From contig NZ_CP030032.1 in the NCBI RefSeq assembly GCF_003258315.1, forward strand, positions 1,936,001-2,000,000: a DNA stretch of 64,000 nt, given 5' to 3'. Of the stretch, positions 8,172 to 17,090 are shown in pieces. The position numbers and the translations under genes are program-made. The notes under the pieces are model-generated. The model made no database searches and had not been told where the DNA came from. It saw only the letters and a program-made list of their open reading frames with translations. Origin of the DNA: Bradymonas sediminis (GTDB lineage Bacteria > Myxococcota_A > Bradymonadia > Bradymonadales > Bradymonadaceae). Within the stretch, counting starts at the first letter, position 1; each line of letters starts with the position of its first letter.

Positions 8172-10478
8172 TTATGGTGCGTTGAGCACCGACGGGTCCA
8201 ACTCGCGAATGCCGCGTAGCCATTGGTAGGCGGCGTAGCTGCCGATGACGCGTTTGGTATAGTTGCGGGTCTGGTCGTAGGGGATGTCCTCGACCCACAG
8301 GGCGATGTCGGAGGTGCGTTTGCGCTTGATCCAGCCGCTGACCGCGCCGCCGCCGGCGTTATAGGCCGCGGCGATGAGCACGGGTTGGTTGTCGAAGCGC
8401 TTGGCCAGGGAGTTAAGGTGGTCGACGCCGACGCGGATATTGACCAAGGAGGTCTTGAGGTTTTCGAGGTTTGAGCCGCCGGGGATGTCGTCATCGTGGG
8501 CGCCCGCGGTGCGCGGCATGAGCTGCATCAGGCCCAGCGCCCCGGCATAGGACTCGATATCTTCGATAAAGCTGGACTCCTCGCGCATGATGGCGGCGGG
8601 TAGGGCGGGTTCGACCAGTACGCCCGGCGACGCCTGGCGGCGCTCGGCGACGATGGCGCGCAGGATGTCGCGGCCAAAGGGGTTTGGCCAGGCGATGCGC
8701 CAGCGCACGGTGCGCCCGGTCTCGGGCTCAGCCCAGGGGCGCCCGACGATCTTTCGGCGCGCGATATTATGGCTCGACGGGTAGCGCCCGGCGAGGTGCT
8801 CCAAAAGGCCGAGGCGCCAATAATCAGTGTCGCTGGTTTCTTTTTGAGCGGTGTTCGCCGCGCGCTTTTGGCGCGCGCGCTCGACGTCTGCGGCCATACC
8901 GTACAGCTTGAGGTTGGCGAGCTTGGCGCCGGCGGAGTTTGCCCACTGCGGGTCGAGGAACCAGTCGACGACTTGCATCTTCGCGCCGGCGTCGATGGAG
9001 GCGGGCACCGCCTTGGCTTGAACGAGACGCTCGCGCGCCAGGTACCCGTAAAAACTAAAGGGATAGCTCGCCCAGGTCTCCTGCCAGATGCTCTCGGCCT
9101 TGTTGCGTTCGCCGAGCTGTGCGTGCGCGTGGCCCTTGAAATATTTGAGGCGGCCCTGGCTGAAATAATTCGGATCGAAATCCGGCATCTTCAGCTCCCC
9201 GAGCATCTTCAAAAATGTCGAATACTCGCCTTTTCGAAACGCGTCTTCGGTGTATTCCCACACGATCTCGTGGAGCATATCGCCGTCGGGGTATTTCTCC
9301 AGGGCGAGCTCGACGTAATTCTTCTCGGTCGCGCTATCGTTTTGTTTGCGGGCGATGCGCGCCAGATAGAGCAGGGCGTCGTCGGCGTGGGTGCGGGTCG
9401 GATATTCGCTGGCGATGGTGGCGAAATGATCTTTTGAGGTGTCGAATTTGCTGCGCCAAAACTGCATATTGCCGGCGGCGTAGAGCGAGCGGATGCGCTC
9501 GTCTTCGTTCTTCGGGTCTGTGCATGTCTTGATGATATTTTCGTAGATGCCGATCGCCTCGGTGCGCCGCTTGAGCCGGTAGACGGTGCGCCCGTGGCGA
9601 AATTGCGCCTTGCAGCGCGCGACCGGGTCGAGCTTGGCAAGATCCACGGTCTCGAGCTCGGCCAGCGCGTTCTTAAAGCGCACTGCGCCGAACCAGCGGT
9701 CGGCTCGGGCCAGGCGCATCGCGGCGGGCGGGTCGAGCTTTAGTTTAGTGAACTTCGCGTCGACCTCATCGGGCAGGCAATGCCCGTAGACCAACTCCTG
9801 TAGCGCGCCAGCACCCGGCTTGGCGGCGTGTGTCACGACCTCGGCCGACGCCCACATGCAGGCTTCCCTGGCGGCCGACCCGGTCAGCGCCGTGGTGAGG
9901 GTTTCGGCGGCCGGAAGGCCCTCGTTAAGCAGCGCTTCGATCTTTGCTTCCACAAGATCTGAACCCGCGAAGCCCTGCTTAAGCGCGTCGCCCTGGCGGA
10001 TGCGCGCTAAGATGTCGGTCGGTGGGTTTGGCGCACGAACGAGGTTTTGCGCGGCCTTATAGTGAAGATAGGGGGCGAGGTTATCGGCGATTTTGGCGGC
10101 CTTCAGATAGGCGAGGCCAGCGCGGCTATAGGCTTCGCTGGTCTCCCACGCGTTCGCGCCAAGAACCAAAAGGTCGACCTGTCCGGGCCACACCTGCGCA
10201 TCCTCGCCGGGTGCGCGAAGGCGCTCGGAGCGTTCGCTTAAAAGCTGCGCTGCCTTCTCCCAATTTTCTGCCGCCATAACATGGTGGCCCTGGGCGTATT
10301 CATTCGCCGCCTGCTCGCAGAGCGTGCGACCGGTGGGCGACTGCGTCAGGCAAAAGCCGGCCGGCAGCGCCTCGGCGACCAGGCCGTCGTCCAGCGACGA
10401 GGTTTGGGCGAAGGCGGTCGCCGGCAGCAAGAGCATCGCGGCGCAGATGGGCAGAATTTTCACGAAATTCGAAGGCAT
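8172..10478 (-). CDS. slt: Soluble lytic murein transglycosylase (Slt70-like)
   Basis: A 768-residue periplasmic peptidoglycan lyase. A signal peptide (MPSNFVKILPICAAM..., cleavage after AFA) is followed by a long alpha-superhelical, TPR-like region (about residues 30-590) as in Slt70. The C-terminal SLT domain has the catalytic Glu in MREESSF, then GALGLMQLMPRTA and AAYNAGGGAVSGW, the classic family blocks. The ATG at 10478 is preceded by GAGAACACC. It cleaves the MurNAc-GlcNAc bond with 1,6-anhydro product formation and usually works with cell-wall recycling or growth machinery. It stands alone on the minus strand between a terminator and the upstream barrel gene. Confidence 0.92.
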   Translation of the reverse strand: MPSNFVKILPICAAMLLLPATAFAQTSSLDDGLVAEALPAGFCLTQSPTGRTLCEQAANEYAQGHHVMAAENWEKAAQLLSERSERLRAPGEDAQVWPGQVDLLVLGANAWETSEAYSRAGLAYLKAAKIADNLAPYLHYKAAQNLVRAPNPPTDILARIRQGDALKQGFAGSDLVEAKIEALLNEGLPAAETLTTALTGSAAREACMWASAEVVTHAAKPGAGALQELVYGHCLPDEVDAKFTKLKLDPPAAMRLARADRWFGAVRFKNALAELETVDLAKLDPVARCKAQFRHGRTVYRLKRRTEAIGIYENIIKTCTDPKNEDERIRSLYAAGNMQFWRSKFDTSKDHFATIASEYPTRTHADDALLYLARIARKQNDSATEKNYVELALEKYPDGDMLHEIVWEYTEDAFRKGEYSTFLKMLGELKMPDFDPNYFSQGRLKYFKGHAHAQLGERNKAESIWQETWASYPFSFYGYLARERLVQAKAVPASIDAGAKMQVVDWFLDPQWANSAGAKLANLKLYGMAADVERARQKRAANTAQKETSDTDYWRLGLLEHLAGRYPSSHNIARRKIVGRPWAEPETGRTVRWRIAWPNPFGRDILRAIVAERRQASPGVLVEPALPAAIMREESSFIEDIESYAGALGLMQLMPRTAGAHDDDIPGGSNLENLKTSLVNIRVGVDHLNSLAKRFDNQPVLIAAAYNAGGGAVSGWIKRKRTSDIALWVEDIPYDQTRNYTKRVIGSYAAYQWLRGIRELDPSVLNAP

Positions 10479-10531
10479 GGTGTTCTCGTCGAGGATTCAA
10501 ATGGAGCGCGGCGAGCCTATGGCGCGGCGGC

Positions 10532-11359
10532 TTAGAATAAGAGGCCGTTGACGCGCCAGCCCAGCCCGATCTGTAGGATATGCATATTTACGTCGAAGGT
10601 CTCGACGTCGCCGTTAAAGTCAGAGACATGCCAGCGATACAGAAGATGAATCCAGGGCGCGTAGCCGACGTCGGCGTTTGTGATGGGGATATTAAGACCA
10701 ACCCCGACCGAGACAAATGGGGCGAGTTTGCCCTGTGATTCACCGCCTTTCGCCTCGGAGGGCTCGACGATTGAGTATTCGGCGCCAAAGCCAATCTCGG
10801 CGTGCAATGAGGCGAGAGTATAGGCGAGGCGGCTATTGCCCAAAAGCAGCAGGTAGCCCGGGTGAATCCCCAGGTAGCCGCCCACGCTATGGTTTTGCAT
10901 CAGCGGCGAGTGTGTGAGTTGCCCGGCGCTATTTCGTCTGTCGCCGGCGGCTCTATTCGGCGTGAGGTGGTCGTAGCGATAGGCCACCCGAAAGTCGCCC
11001 AGGAGCGCCGGGAACGCGTGGCGCATGCCCGCGTCGATATTCCAGCCCGAATACTCGCTATTGCTCGACAGGCTTAGCCCGCCGCGCGCCGAGTATTCGT
11101 AAAACGAGCCGTTATATTGCTTGCTATAATCGCGCTCGGCGCCGAGCTCGGCGTCGGTCTCGATCTTAATCTCTTGGTCGGGATCAAAGGGCTGATGCGG
11201 CTTTGATTCCTCGACGGTGATGGGCTTGGAGAGTTCGCCCTGGTCGGCGTTCTCTTGAGCCGCCACGCCTTGGGCGCCGAGCAATAGCGCGGCGAAAAAC
11301 GAGAGGGTTGCTGCAGATTTTGCGAGCAAAGCGGGTTGTCGATCAATCATAAAATTCAT
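10532..11359 (-). CDS. Predicted outer-membrane beta-barrel protein, unknown function
   Basis: About 275 residues with a signal peptide (MIDRQPALLAKSAAT..., cleavage after GVAA). A charged, Pro/Glu-rich stretch precedes a region of alternating amphipathic strands rich in Tyr/Gly (YSARGGLSLSSNSEYSGW and similar). It ends QIGLGWRVNGLLF, an aromatic C-terminus of the type used by BAM substrates. I do not recognise a named family. Start codons at 11359 (ATG) and 11350 (ATG) are both possible; a TTG at 11365 is less likely. It lies 53 bases upstream of the lytic transglycosylase on the same strand, so the two may share a transcript. Confidence 0.7.
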   Translation of the reverse strand: MNFMIDRQPALLAKSAATLSFFAALLLGAQGVAAQENADQGELSKPITVEESKPHQPFDPDQEIKIETDAELGAERDYSKQYNGSFYEYSARGGLSLSSNSEYSGWNIDAGMRHAFPALLGDFRVAYRYDHLTPNRAAGDRRNSAGQLTHSPLMQNHSVGGYLGIHPGYLLLLGNSRLAYTLASLHAEIGFGAEYSIVEPSEAKGGESQGKLAPFVSVGVGLNIPITNADVGYAPWIHLLYRWHVSDFNGDVETFDVNMHILQIGLGWRVNGLLF

Positions 11360-11473
11360 GCACAACTCATATATCGTGAAGTACTTCGCCGCAAAGACCG
11401 TTGGCCACGCGAGTTTAGCGAAGTTAGCGCGCGCGGCAACTGCCCCGCGCGCTTGGTCGGCGCAGCGGGGCGT

Positions 11474-13285
11474 TTACTTAGGCGCGCCCTGGTGGAAATC
11501 CGCGATCGCGTCCTCGACCGTGTCGGCGTAGGTCATCAGCGGCGGGTGCAGCCCGTGCACCTCGAGGACTTGCTGGACTTTGGGGCGCGTGCCCGTCAAC
11601 CACAAGTCAATCTTGCGTTTTTGGGCCTTTTCGGCCAGCCCGTCGATGATATTGGCGCTGGTTGCGTCTAAAAGCGGCACTTCGCTGAAGTCGATGATCA
11701 ACGCGCGATGTTTATCCTGAATGCGGTCCAGGATGCTATCGATTGAGGCGGCCGCGCCAAAGAATAGCACGCCGGTGATACGGTAGATGACGATCGCCGG
11801 GTCGGTGGATGGTGCGCCATCGGTCGGCGTAATGGTGTCGGCATCGGCGCGATCCGCGCTCACAAATGGGGTGTCGGACTCGACCTCGAGCATCGTGCTC
11901 ATGCGGCGAATAAAGAGCAGCGCGCCCATCAGGACACCGACCAGAATCGCCTCGGTCAGGCCTTTAAAGACCGTCAAGATGAAGGTCACCGCGAGCACCG
12001 CCGCTTCGCCGCTTCCGGAGCGCATCAGGATAGAGATCGCGGATTTCTCGATCATATTCCACGACACCACCAGCAGCACCGCGGCCAGGGCGGCCAGCGG
12101 GATATAGGCGGCCAGCGGGGCGGCGAGCAGCATAAAGAGCAGCAGAAAAACCGAGTGAAGCATCCCCGAAATCGGCCCGTTTGAGCCTGCGCGCACATTT
12201 GTCGCCGTGCGCGCGATGGTGCCGGTGACGCAGAAGCCGCCAAAAAGGGCGGAGCCAATATTCGCGACGCCCTGGGCGACGAGCTCGCAATTTGAGCGGT
12301 GGCGCCGGCCGGTCATGCCGTCGGCGACCACGGCCGAAAGAAGCGATTCGATTGCCCCGAGCATCGTGAAAGACACCGCAGCGGGCATCACAGCGATGAC
12401 CTTATCCATCGACAAGGCGGGCATCTTTGGCGCGGGCAGGGCCGAGGGAATGCCGCCGAATTCGGTGCCGATGGTCGAGACAGGAAGATCGAGAAAGGCC
12501 GCGGCGAGCGCGCCGGCCGCGATGGCGATGAGCATGCCTGGCCATTGAGGACGCCAGCGGCGAAGCCCCAGGATGATGGCCAGGGCCGCCAACGCCAGCG
12601 CCAACGACACCCACGTCATACTCGCCCGCACGTCCCAGAGCGCCACGATTTTGGCCAGGAATGCGCCGGGTTCGTCTTCGATGGTCAGCCCGAAGAAGTC
12701 CTTCAATTGGCTCGCCCCGATGATGATCGCGATGCCCGCGGTAAACCCGACGGTCACCGGATAGGGGATAAATTTGATAAACACCCCTAAGCGCAAAAAA
12801 CCTGCGATCGCCAGCATGATGCCGGAGAGGAGGGTGGCGAGGATGAGGCCGTCCATGCCGTGCAGCGCGACCGTGGAGGCGACCAGGACGATAAACGCCC
12901 CGGCCGGCCCGCCGACCTGATAGCGTGAACCCGACAGCATGGAGACGAGAAAGCCGCCGATAATCGCGGTATATAGCCCCTGCGCCGGCGTGGCGCCCGA
13001 GGCAATCGCGATGGCCATCGACAGCGGCAGCGCGACGATGGCGACGGTGAGCCCGGCGATGGCATCGCCGCGCAGCTTCGCCAGGCTATAGCCTTCGCGC
13101 AGCACCGTTATGAGTTTCGGGGTAAAGAGATCGACAAAGCTTGGCGCAGTGCGTTGACTGCCGTTGGAATCGTTCACGTCGGGCGCTACTTGGGTGTTTG
13201 AGTAGTATGAGCCCGGTGGGTTTTCTACAACCTGCCAGGCGCGATGGCTTGGGGGTCCTGCAGAAGCAGCCAACAGTTCGGTCAT
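11474..13285 (-). CDS. SulP-family anion transporter with STAS domain
   Basis: An inner-membrane transporter of about 603 residues. The membrane core has the family signature region (LSMAIAIASGATPAQGLYTA, then FLVSMLSGSRYQVGGPAGAF) and about a dozen hydrophobic segments. The C-terminal STAS domain runs from about VIYRITGVLFFGAA to the end, with LIIDFSEVPLLDATSANI as the core strand-helix. SulP proteins carry sulfate, bicarbonate or dicarboxylates, usually with H+ or Na+; which anion is used here is not visible. ATG 13285 was chosen because AGG lies just upstream; an in-frame TTG at 13342 would add 19 residues with no family support. Confidence 0.92.
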   Translation of the reverse strand: MTELLAASAGPPSHRAWQVVENPPGSYYSNTQVAPDVNDSNGSQRTAPSFVDLFTPKLITVLREGYSLAKLRGDAIAGLTVAIVALPLSMAIAIASGATPAQGLYTAIIGGFLVSMLSGSRYQVGGPAGAFIVLVASTVALHGMDGLILATLLSGIMLAIAGFLRLGVFIKFIPYPVTVGFTAGIAIIIGASQLKDFFGLTIEDEPGAFLAKIVALWDVRASMTWVSLALALAALAIILGLRRWRPQWPGMLIAIAAGALAAAFLDLPVSTIGTEFGGIPSALPAPKMPALSMDKVIAVMPAAVSFTMLGAIESLLSAVVADGMTGRRHRSNCELVAQGVANIGSALFGGFCVTGTIARTATNVRAGSNGPISGMLHSVFLLLFMLLAAPLAAYIPLAALAAVLLVVSWNMIEKSAISILMRSGSGEAAVLAVTFILTVFKGLTEAILVGVLMGALLFIRRMSTMLEVESDTPFVSADRADADTITPTDGAPSTDPAIVIYRITGVLFFGAAASIDSILDRIQDKHRALIIDFSEVPLLDATSANIIDGLAEKAQKRKIDLWLTGTRPKVQQVLEVHGLHPPLMTYADTVEDAIADFHQGAPK

Positions 13286-13455
13286 CTGCCTATTAATGTC
13301 AATACAGACCCGCGCTGCAGATGCCTGCGCGGGCGCCGGCAAAGGTATGGGTTGAATTGAGGTTGCGCATAGGGCACGGATGCCCTAGGATTCGACGCGT
13401 TTGACGGTCAAAATAAATCGTGCGGTAGCAACCGTGTGTCATTGAGGTAGTTTGG

Positions 13456-14031
13456 ATGAAGTTGAAAAATAAGCGACTTATTGCAGTGGCAACCCTGGCG
13501 GCGTTTAGCCAGATTGCCTGTTATAATACCTATTTTATTCAGAAGCCCGAGCTTCAGAAGCTTGAGAGCCAGGTCGAACAAAAAGAGGTCGTGGTCGTCT
13601 ATGGCGACTGCGCCGAGACCACGACCGCGTCGAATACCGCCGTCGAAATGGACGGAACGATGTGGGCCGAGGCAGCGCCGGTTGCCCAGGGCGACACCGC
13701 CTCGGACGCGACCTCGACCACCGGTTCGCCCGAGCCGGCTGAGCGCGCTGGCTGCACGCGCGTGCCGGTCTCGACGGCCAACGCCGTCAACGTGGTGTCC
13801 ACCGACGGTGAGACCTTCCGGGTGACGCCCTTTAACTTCATGATGAGCGACCAGCAGCTCGTCTCCCCGGAGTACGACCTGTTGATGAACCTCGACCAGG
13901 TCAAGGGCGCTGAAGTCCAGGAGTTCAGCACCTGGAAGACCGTGTCGACCATCGTGGGCGTGAGCGTCGTGGCCATCGGTACCTTCGTGGGTATCAGTGT
14001 CCTGGCGCCGGACGGACGCGGCTTCGAATAA
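13456..14031 (+). CDS. Small exported, possibly lipid-modified protein of unknown function
   Basis: A 191-residue protein with a lysine-rich N-terminus and hydrophobic stretch ending FSQIAC. This resembles a lipobox but has Gln at -3, so lipidation is uncertain. The middle is acidic and Thr/Ser/Ala rich, and a hydrophobic helix (TIVGVSVVAIGTFVGISVL) lies near the C-terminus, suggesting a second membrane contact. No family is recognised. The ATG has a TGAGGTAG element upstream, and TTGACG at 13399 may serve as a -35 box. A strong terminator follows. Confidence 0.7.
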   Translation: MKLKNKRLIAVATLAAFSQIACYNTYFIQKPELQKLESQVEQKEVVVVYGDCAETTTASNTAVEMDGTMWAEAAPVAQGDTASDATSTTGSPEPAERAGCTRVPVSTANAVNVVSTDGETFRVTPFNFMMSDQQLVSPEYDLLMNLDQVKGAEVQEFSTWKTVSTIVGVSVVAIGTFVGISVLAPDGRGFE

Positions 14032-14083
14032 GTCCAAATGGTGTCGCGTGTTTGAGCGGCGCGGTTTTGGCAAGAGATATTAA

Positions 14084-14129
14084 GAAAGCCAGCCATCTCC
14101 TGAAGTTTCGGAGATGGCTGGCTTTTTAT
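14084..14129 (+). terminator. Intrinsic terminator
   Basis: AAGCCAGCCATCTCC pairs with GGAGATGGCTGGCTT around an 8-base loop, followed by TTT. It ends the transcript of the small exported protein gene. Confidence 0.85.
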
Positions 14130-14206
14130 TGTTGAGGATGCGGCAGGAGAGATTGTTGAGTTGTGAGCAGGAAGGCCAATGTTCCGGGGCGAATTGGGGC
14201 GAGAAA

Positions 14207-14728
14207 ATGGGCGCCGAGGGTGTGCCCGATTCGCTTCGACATTTCGTCTGGCATGTGCTTGGGCGCATGCGTGAGTCGGGTGTTTCAGAGCTTGAAGTCG
14301 AGGCGGAGAGCCGTGAATATAGCGCGGCGAGGTTTGAGTGTTTCGGGAAAAAATGCCTCTTTCGCCAGGCGAAAACAACCCCCAGAAAGGCGGGGCAATT
14401 CGTTACAATCTGGAAGCGCGTGGAGCCCGAAGCCCCTATCGCGCCTTTTGATATCGCCGACCCGGTCGACATCGTCGTGGTCGCCGTACAAGACGCCGAA
14501 AACCGGGGCTACTTTGTATTTGGGAAGGCCCTGCTCGCGCGAAAACGGGTCTTTAGCAATGGAGCCAAGGAAGGGAAGAGGGCGATGCGGGTCTACGCCC
14601 CCTGGGTCGAGGTGACCTCCGCGCAGGCAAGGCGAACGCAGGCATGGCAGGGGGCGTGCTTTGTGTCGGTGCCGGTCGTCGGCGATGCGCAGTACTTGGC
14701 CGAACTATTTTATGCGCCGTCCGTCTGA
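14207..14728 (+). CDS. MepB-like protein
   Basis: A 173-residue cytoplasmic protein matching the MepB family by its blocks FECFGKKCLFRQAKTTPRK, QFVTIWKR, DIVVVAV, GYFVFGKALL and GKRAMRVYAPW, plus the closing TQAWQGACF. MepB was named from a staphylococcal multidrug-efflux operon, but its biochemical role is unknown. ATG 14207 gives the normal family length and has GGGGCGAG upstream. Upstream in-frame starts (14114, 14138) fall in or just after the preceding terminator. Its 3' end overlaps the 3' end of the convergent DUF3817 gene by 19 bases. Confidence 0.82.
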   Translation: MGAEGVPDSLRHFVWHVLGRMRESGVSELEVEAESREYSAARFECFGKKCLFRQAKTTPRKAGQFVTIWKRVEPEAPIAPFDIADPVDIVVVAVQDAENRGYFVFGKALLARKRVFSNGAKEGKRAMRVYAPWVEVTSAQARRTQAWQGACFVSVPVVGDAQYLAELFYAPSV

Positions 14729-15033
14729 ATCGCCCACTTTTGCGCCGGCCGGTGAAGCCAATAGTCAAAATAGAAGGTGCCGAAGGGGAGCAATGATGCC
14801 AGGAACGCGTAGAGCATGAGTTTGGGCGTCCATTCGTATTTATAGGATACGATGATGCCTAGAATCACGAACGCGACAAAGAGGCCGCCGTGGGCCCGTC
14901 CGACCATCGTGACCATCTCGGGGGAGTCAGCCATATATTTGAGCGGCATCGCGATGAAGAGCAGCACCAGCCAGGAGAGGCCTTCGATGAACGCGACAAT
15001 GCGGAACAGCAGGAACAGAGCGTTGGACGGCAT
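14710..15033 (-). CDS. DUF3817 integral membrane protein
   Basis: A 107-residue protein with three hydrophobic segments and the DUF3817 pattern: FRIVAFIEGLSWLVLLF, then MPLKYM, MVGRAHGGLFVAF and the C-terminal FYFDYWLHR-like end. Members are small inner-membrane proteins of unknown function, sometimes fused to or next to transporters. ATG 15033 is preceded by TGAG about eight bases upstream; ATG 15039 is equally possible. Convergent with mepB, with a 19-base overlap of coding ends. Confidence 0.82.
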   Translation of the reverse strand: MPSNALFLLFRIVAFIEGLSWLVLLFIAMPLKYMADSPEMVTMVGRAHGGLFVAFVILGIIVSYKYEWTPKLMLYAFLASLLPFGTFYFDYWLHRPAQKWAIQTDGA

Positions 15034-15063
15034 AATCATTCTCAAGAGTTAGAGGGCATAAGA

Positions 15064-15100
15064 AAGTGCCACGGCCGAATCTGGGGCGGCCGTGGCACCT
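15064..15100 (-). terminator. Intrinsic terminator of the undecad-repeat lipoprotein gene
   Basis: GTGCCACGGCCG pairs exactly with CGGCCGTGGCAC around a 9-base loop. On the minus strand it is followed by a T-rich stretch, 20-odd bases after the stop codon at 15123. Confidence 0.75.
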
Positions 15101-15122
15101 TAGAACTGGTCTTCGCCGAGGG

Positions 15123-15392
15123 TTATTCCGTGGCTTCGTCGATCTTATCGCCGGCTTCTTCAGCCGCTTCTTCGATCTTATCGCCGGTCTCTTCGGCGGC
15201 CTCGTTCAACTCTTCTCCGGCCTGCTCAAGCTCGCTCTTGCCCTGGAGTTCGTCGGCCGCGTTGTCGACACCTTCACCGAGTTCGTCGGCGGCGTTTTCA
15301 ATCTTCTCGCCGGCGGTCTCAGGTTTCTTCTCACAGGCGATGCTGCCGATGGAGAAGGCAGCGACGAGGATCATCATAATGAATGGACGCAT
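15123..15392 (-). CDS. Small acidic lipoprotein with 11-residue amphipathic repeats
   Basis: An 89-residue protein. A hydrophobic signal ends in GSIAC, a plausible lipobox, followed by EKKP. The mature part is built from imperfect 11-residue units such as AGEKIENAADE, LGEGVDNAADE and TGDKIEEAAEE, with A/G at position 1-2, K/I mid-unit and E/D tails. Such undecads form amphipathic helices in LEA, apolipoprotein and YtxH-like proteins. The likely location is the periplasmic face of a membrane, perhaps as a stress or envelope-stabilising protein. The function is inferred from repeat type only. Confidence 0.75.
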   Translation of the reverse strand: MRPFIMMILVAAFSIGSIACEKKPETAGEKIENAADELGEGVDNAADELQGKSELEQAGEELNEAAEETGDKIEEAAEEAGDKIDEATE

Positions 15393-15695
15393 ATCAAATC
15401 ACCTTTAGGGTCATACTTCATGAAAATGCCATGGATGCGACGTGCTGATCACGGGGATCCATTTGGCTTTTGGGAGTGGAGAGATTCTACGCGTTTGGCG
15501 ATGATGTCAACCGTCGTGCAAATAATGCACAGCAGTCGCGGGGCCTTGGCGCGTGTCTCCATGATTTGCTAGGGTGTGCCCATATCATCCGTTTGAGAGT
15601 TTTAAGAATAGTCAACGCAGTAGAGATCTGTTCCCGGAACGGTCGGCTGATACGAAGACGCATGTCGATAACTATTCATTGAATTGGAGACGAGA
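15393..15695. other. Divergent intergenic region, no gene seen
   Basis: About 300 bases between the undecad-repeat lipoprotein gene (minus) and the DUF2914 gene (plus). It must hold both promoters, but I found no convincing pair of boxes. Open frames crossing it lack ribosome-binding sites and family-like sequence. Confidence 0.5.
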
Positions 15696-16202
15696 ATGAA
15701 GACCCGAAAACCGAACCTCATCGCATATTTCGTGGGCGCGTTGATGCTTGTCGCGGTTCCCGTCACGGCCCAGCAGAAGGCGCCGGCCGACGCGAAGATG
15801 GCGAAACCCGCGGTTGAGAAGAAGGCCGTTAAGAAGGTGGAGGCGACCAAGACGCCGGCGCGCGCGGCGACTGCGTCGGCCGCTGGGCTGCAGGTGGTCG
15901 AGGCGAAGGCCGCAGGCGGGGTCACTGATCGCGAGGCGGTCGACGCGGCTTCTTCCTTTGCGCCCGGCGACGAGGTCACCGTCTGGGCCGCGATTCGAAA
16001 TACCGACAGCGCCAGGGATATTAAGATGGTCTGGTTCGCCAATAATAAAGAGGTCAGCTCGCTCGATATCGAAGTCGGCAAGAGTTGGCGATGGCGCACC
16101 TGGATGAAGAGCAAGGTGTGGGCGGGCGATTGGAAGGTTGAGATTCAAGATGGTTCCGGCACCGTGCTCGAGACCGTCGAGTTCTCGGTGAAGGCGACCT
16201 GA
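15696..16202 (+). CDS. Exported DUF2914 protein
   Basis: A 168-residue protein with a signal peptide (MKTRKPNLIAYFVGA..., cleavage after VTA) and a Lys/Ala/Pro-rich linker (residues 26-65). The C-terminal DUF2914 domain is marked by the ASSFAPGDEVTVWAAI, IKMVWFANNKEV and WAGDWKVEI blocks. DUF2914 is often found at the C-terminus of envelope proteins in this bacterial group; its function is unknown. ATG 15696 has a clear GGAGACGAG upstream. A terminator follows directly. Confidence 0.8.
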   Translation: MKTRKPNLIAYFVGALMLVAVPVTAQQKAPADAKMAKPAVEKKAVKKVEATKTPARAATASAAGLQVVEAKAAGGVTDREAVDAASSFAPGDEVTVWAAIRNTDSARDIKMVWFANNKEVSSLDIEVGKSWRWRTWMKSKVWAGDWKVEIQDGSGTVLETVEFSVKAT

Positions 16203-16216
16203 GTTTGAGGCTGAAT

Positions 16217-16257
16217 AAAAAACGCCCGCGCCGATTCATCGGCGCGGGCGTTTTTTT
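16217..16257. terminator. Bidirectional intrinsic terminator
   Basis: CGCCCGCGCCGAT pairs with a near-complementary ATCGGCGCGGGCG around a tight loop, flanked by AAAAAA and TTTTTTT. It separates the DUF2914 gene from the convergent Mla-like operon. Confidence 0.88.
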
Positions 16258-16265
16258 GTGTTCCG

Positions 16266-17021
16266 TTAATTCGGCTCTTCCATCGGGCCTTCGGGGTTGC
16301 CGGTGATAAATTGCTGAACGACCGGGTCGGTCGAGTTCTGGAAGTCGTTCTGGCTGCCGTCAAAGAGCAGCTCGCCCTTATAGAGCATGGCGATGCGGTC
16401 GGCGATGCCGAAGATGCTGCGCAGGTCGTGGGAGATGACGATGCTGGTGACGCCCAGGTTGTCCGACAGGTGGCGGATCAGCTTATCGACCATCGCCGCC
16501 GAGATGGGGTCGATGCCGGTGGTCGGCTCGTCAAAGATGACATATTCGGGGCTCAGGCTCAGCGCGCGGGCGATGGCGACTTTTTTGCGCATCCCGTCGC
16601 CAAAATCCGACGGGTATCGGTCGGCGTAGTTGTGCATGCCGACTTTTTTCAGGAGCTCCATCGCCTGGTCGCGCGCCTCCTGTTTGGTCACGTCGAGGTG
16701 CTTTCGAATCGGGAGCATCACATTCTCGATGAGCGTCATCGAGTCGAAGAGCGTTGAGTTTTGGAAGACCATCGCGCAGCGTTTTCGGATGGGATAATAC
16801 TCCTTCTCCGTGTAGTCGGTGATGTCGGCGCCGTCGAGGTAGATGCGACCCGCGTCGGGGCGCAAAAGCCCCACCAGATGCTTCACCAGCACGCTCTTGC
16901 CCGCCCCGGACTGCCCGATCACAAAGAAGACCTCGCCGGGCTTCACGCTGAGCGTGACGCCGCGCAACACGTGCTTGCTGCCAAAGCTTTTATAGATGTC
17001 TTTGAACTCAATTGTTCCCAT
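16266..17021 (-). CDS. mlaF: Mla-type ABC transporter ATPase with altered signature motif (NBD 1)
   Basis: A 251-residue ATPase of the MlaF/Ttg2A family, which powers phospholipid movement between membranes. Walker A is GQSGAGKS (36-43), the Q-loop MVFQNSTLFDSM, Walker B VIFDEPT with a normal catalytic Glu (E165), D-loop GIDP and switch SHD. The signature motif, normally LSGGM, reads DFGDGM (139-144). Last gene of a probable six-gene operon (21293 down to 16266) with a second ATPase, two MlaE permeases, a TPR lipoprotein and an OM barrel. Its defect complements that of the second ATPase, suggesting they pair. No MCE-domain (MlaD) gene is present in the window. Confidence 0.9.
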   Translation of the reverse strand: MGTIEFKDIYKSFGSKHVLRGVTLSVKPGEVFFVIGQSGAGKSVLVKHLVGLLRPDAGRIYLDGADITDYTEKEYYPIRKRCAMVFQNSTLFDSMTLIENVMLPIRKHLDVTKQEARDQAMELLKKVGMHNYADRYPSDFGDGMRKKVAIARALSLSPEYVIFDEPTTGIDPISAAMVDKLIRHLSDNLGVTSIVISHDLRSIFGIADRIAMLYKGELLFDGSQNDFQNSTDPVVQQFITGNPEGPMEEPN

Positions 17022-17090
17022 AATCGCTCCATTTTGCCCGTGTTGGTGTCGCCAGGCGCGCGAGGGTGCAGCGTATAAGTCAGTGCGGCC

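Noticed and set aside
14114-14206. Upstream extension of the mepB gene
   Set aside because: The extended start lies inside the preceding terminator and the extra residues are not conserved in type; ATG 14207 has a better ribosome-binding site and normal length.
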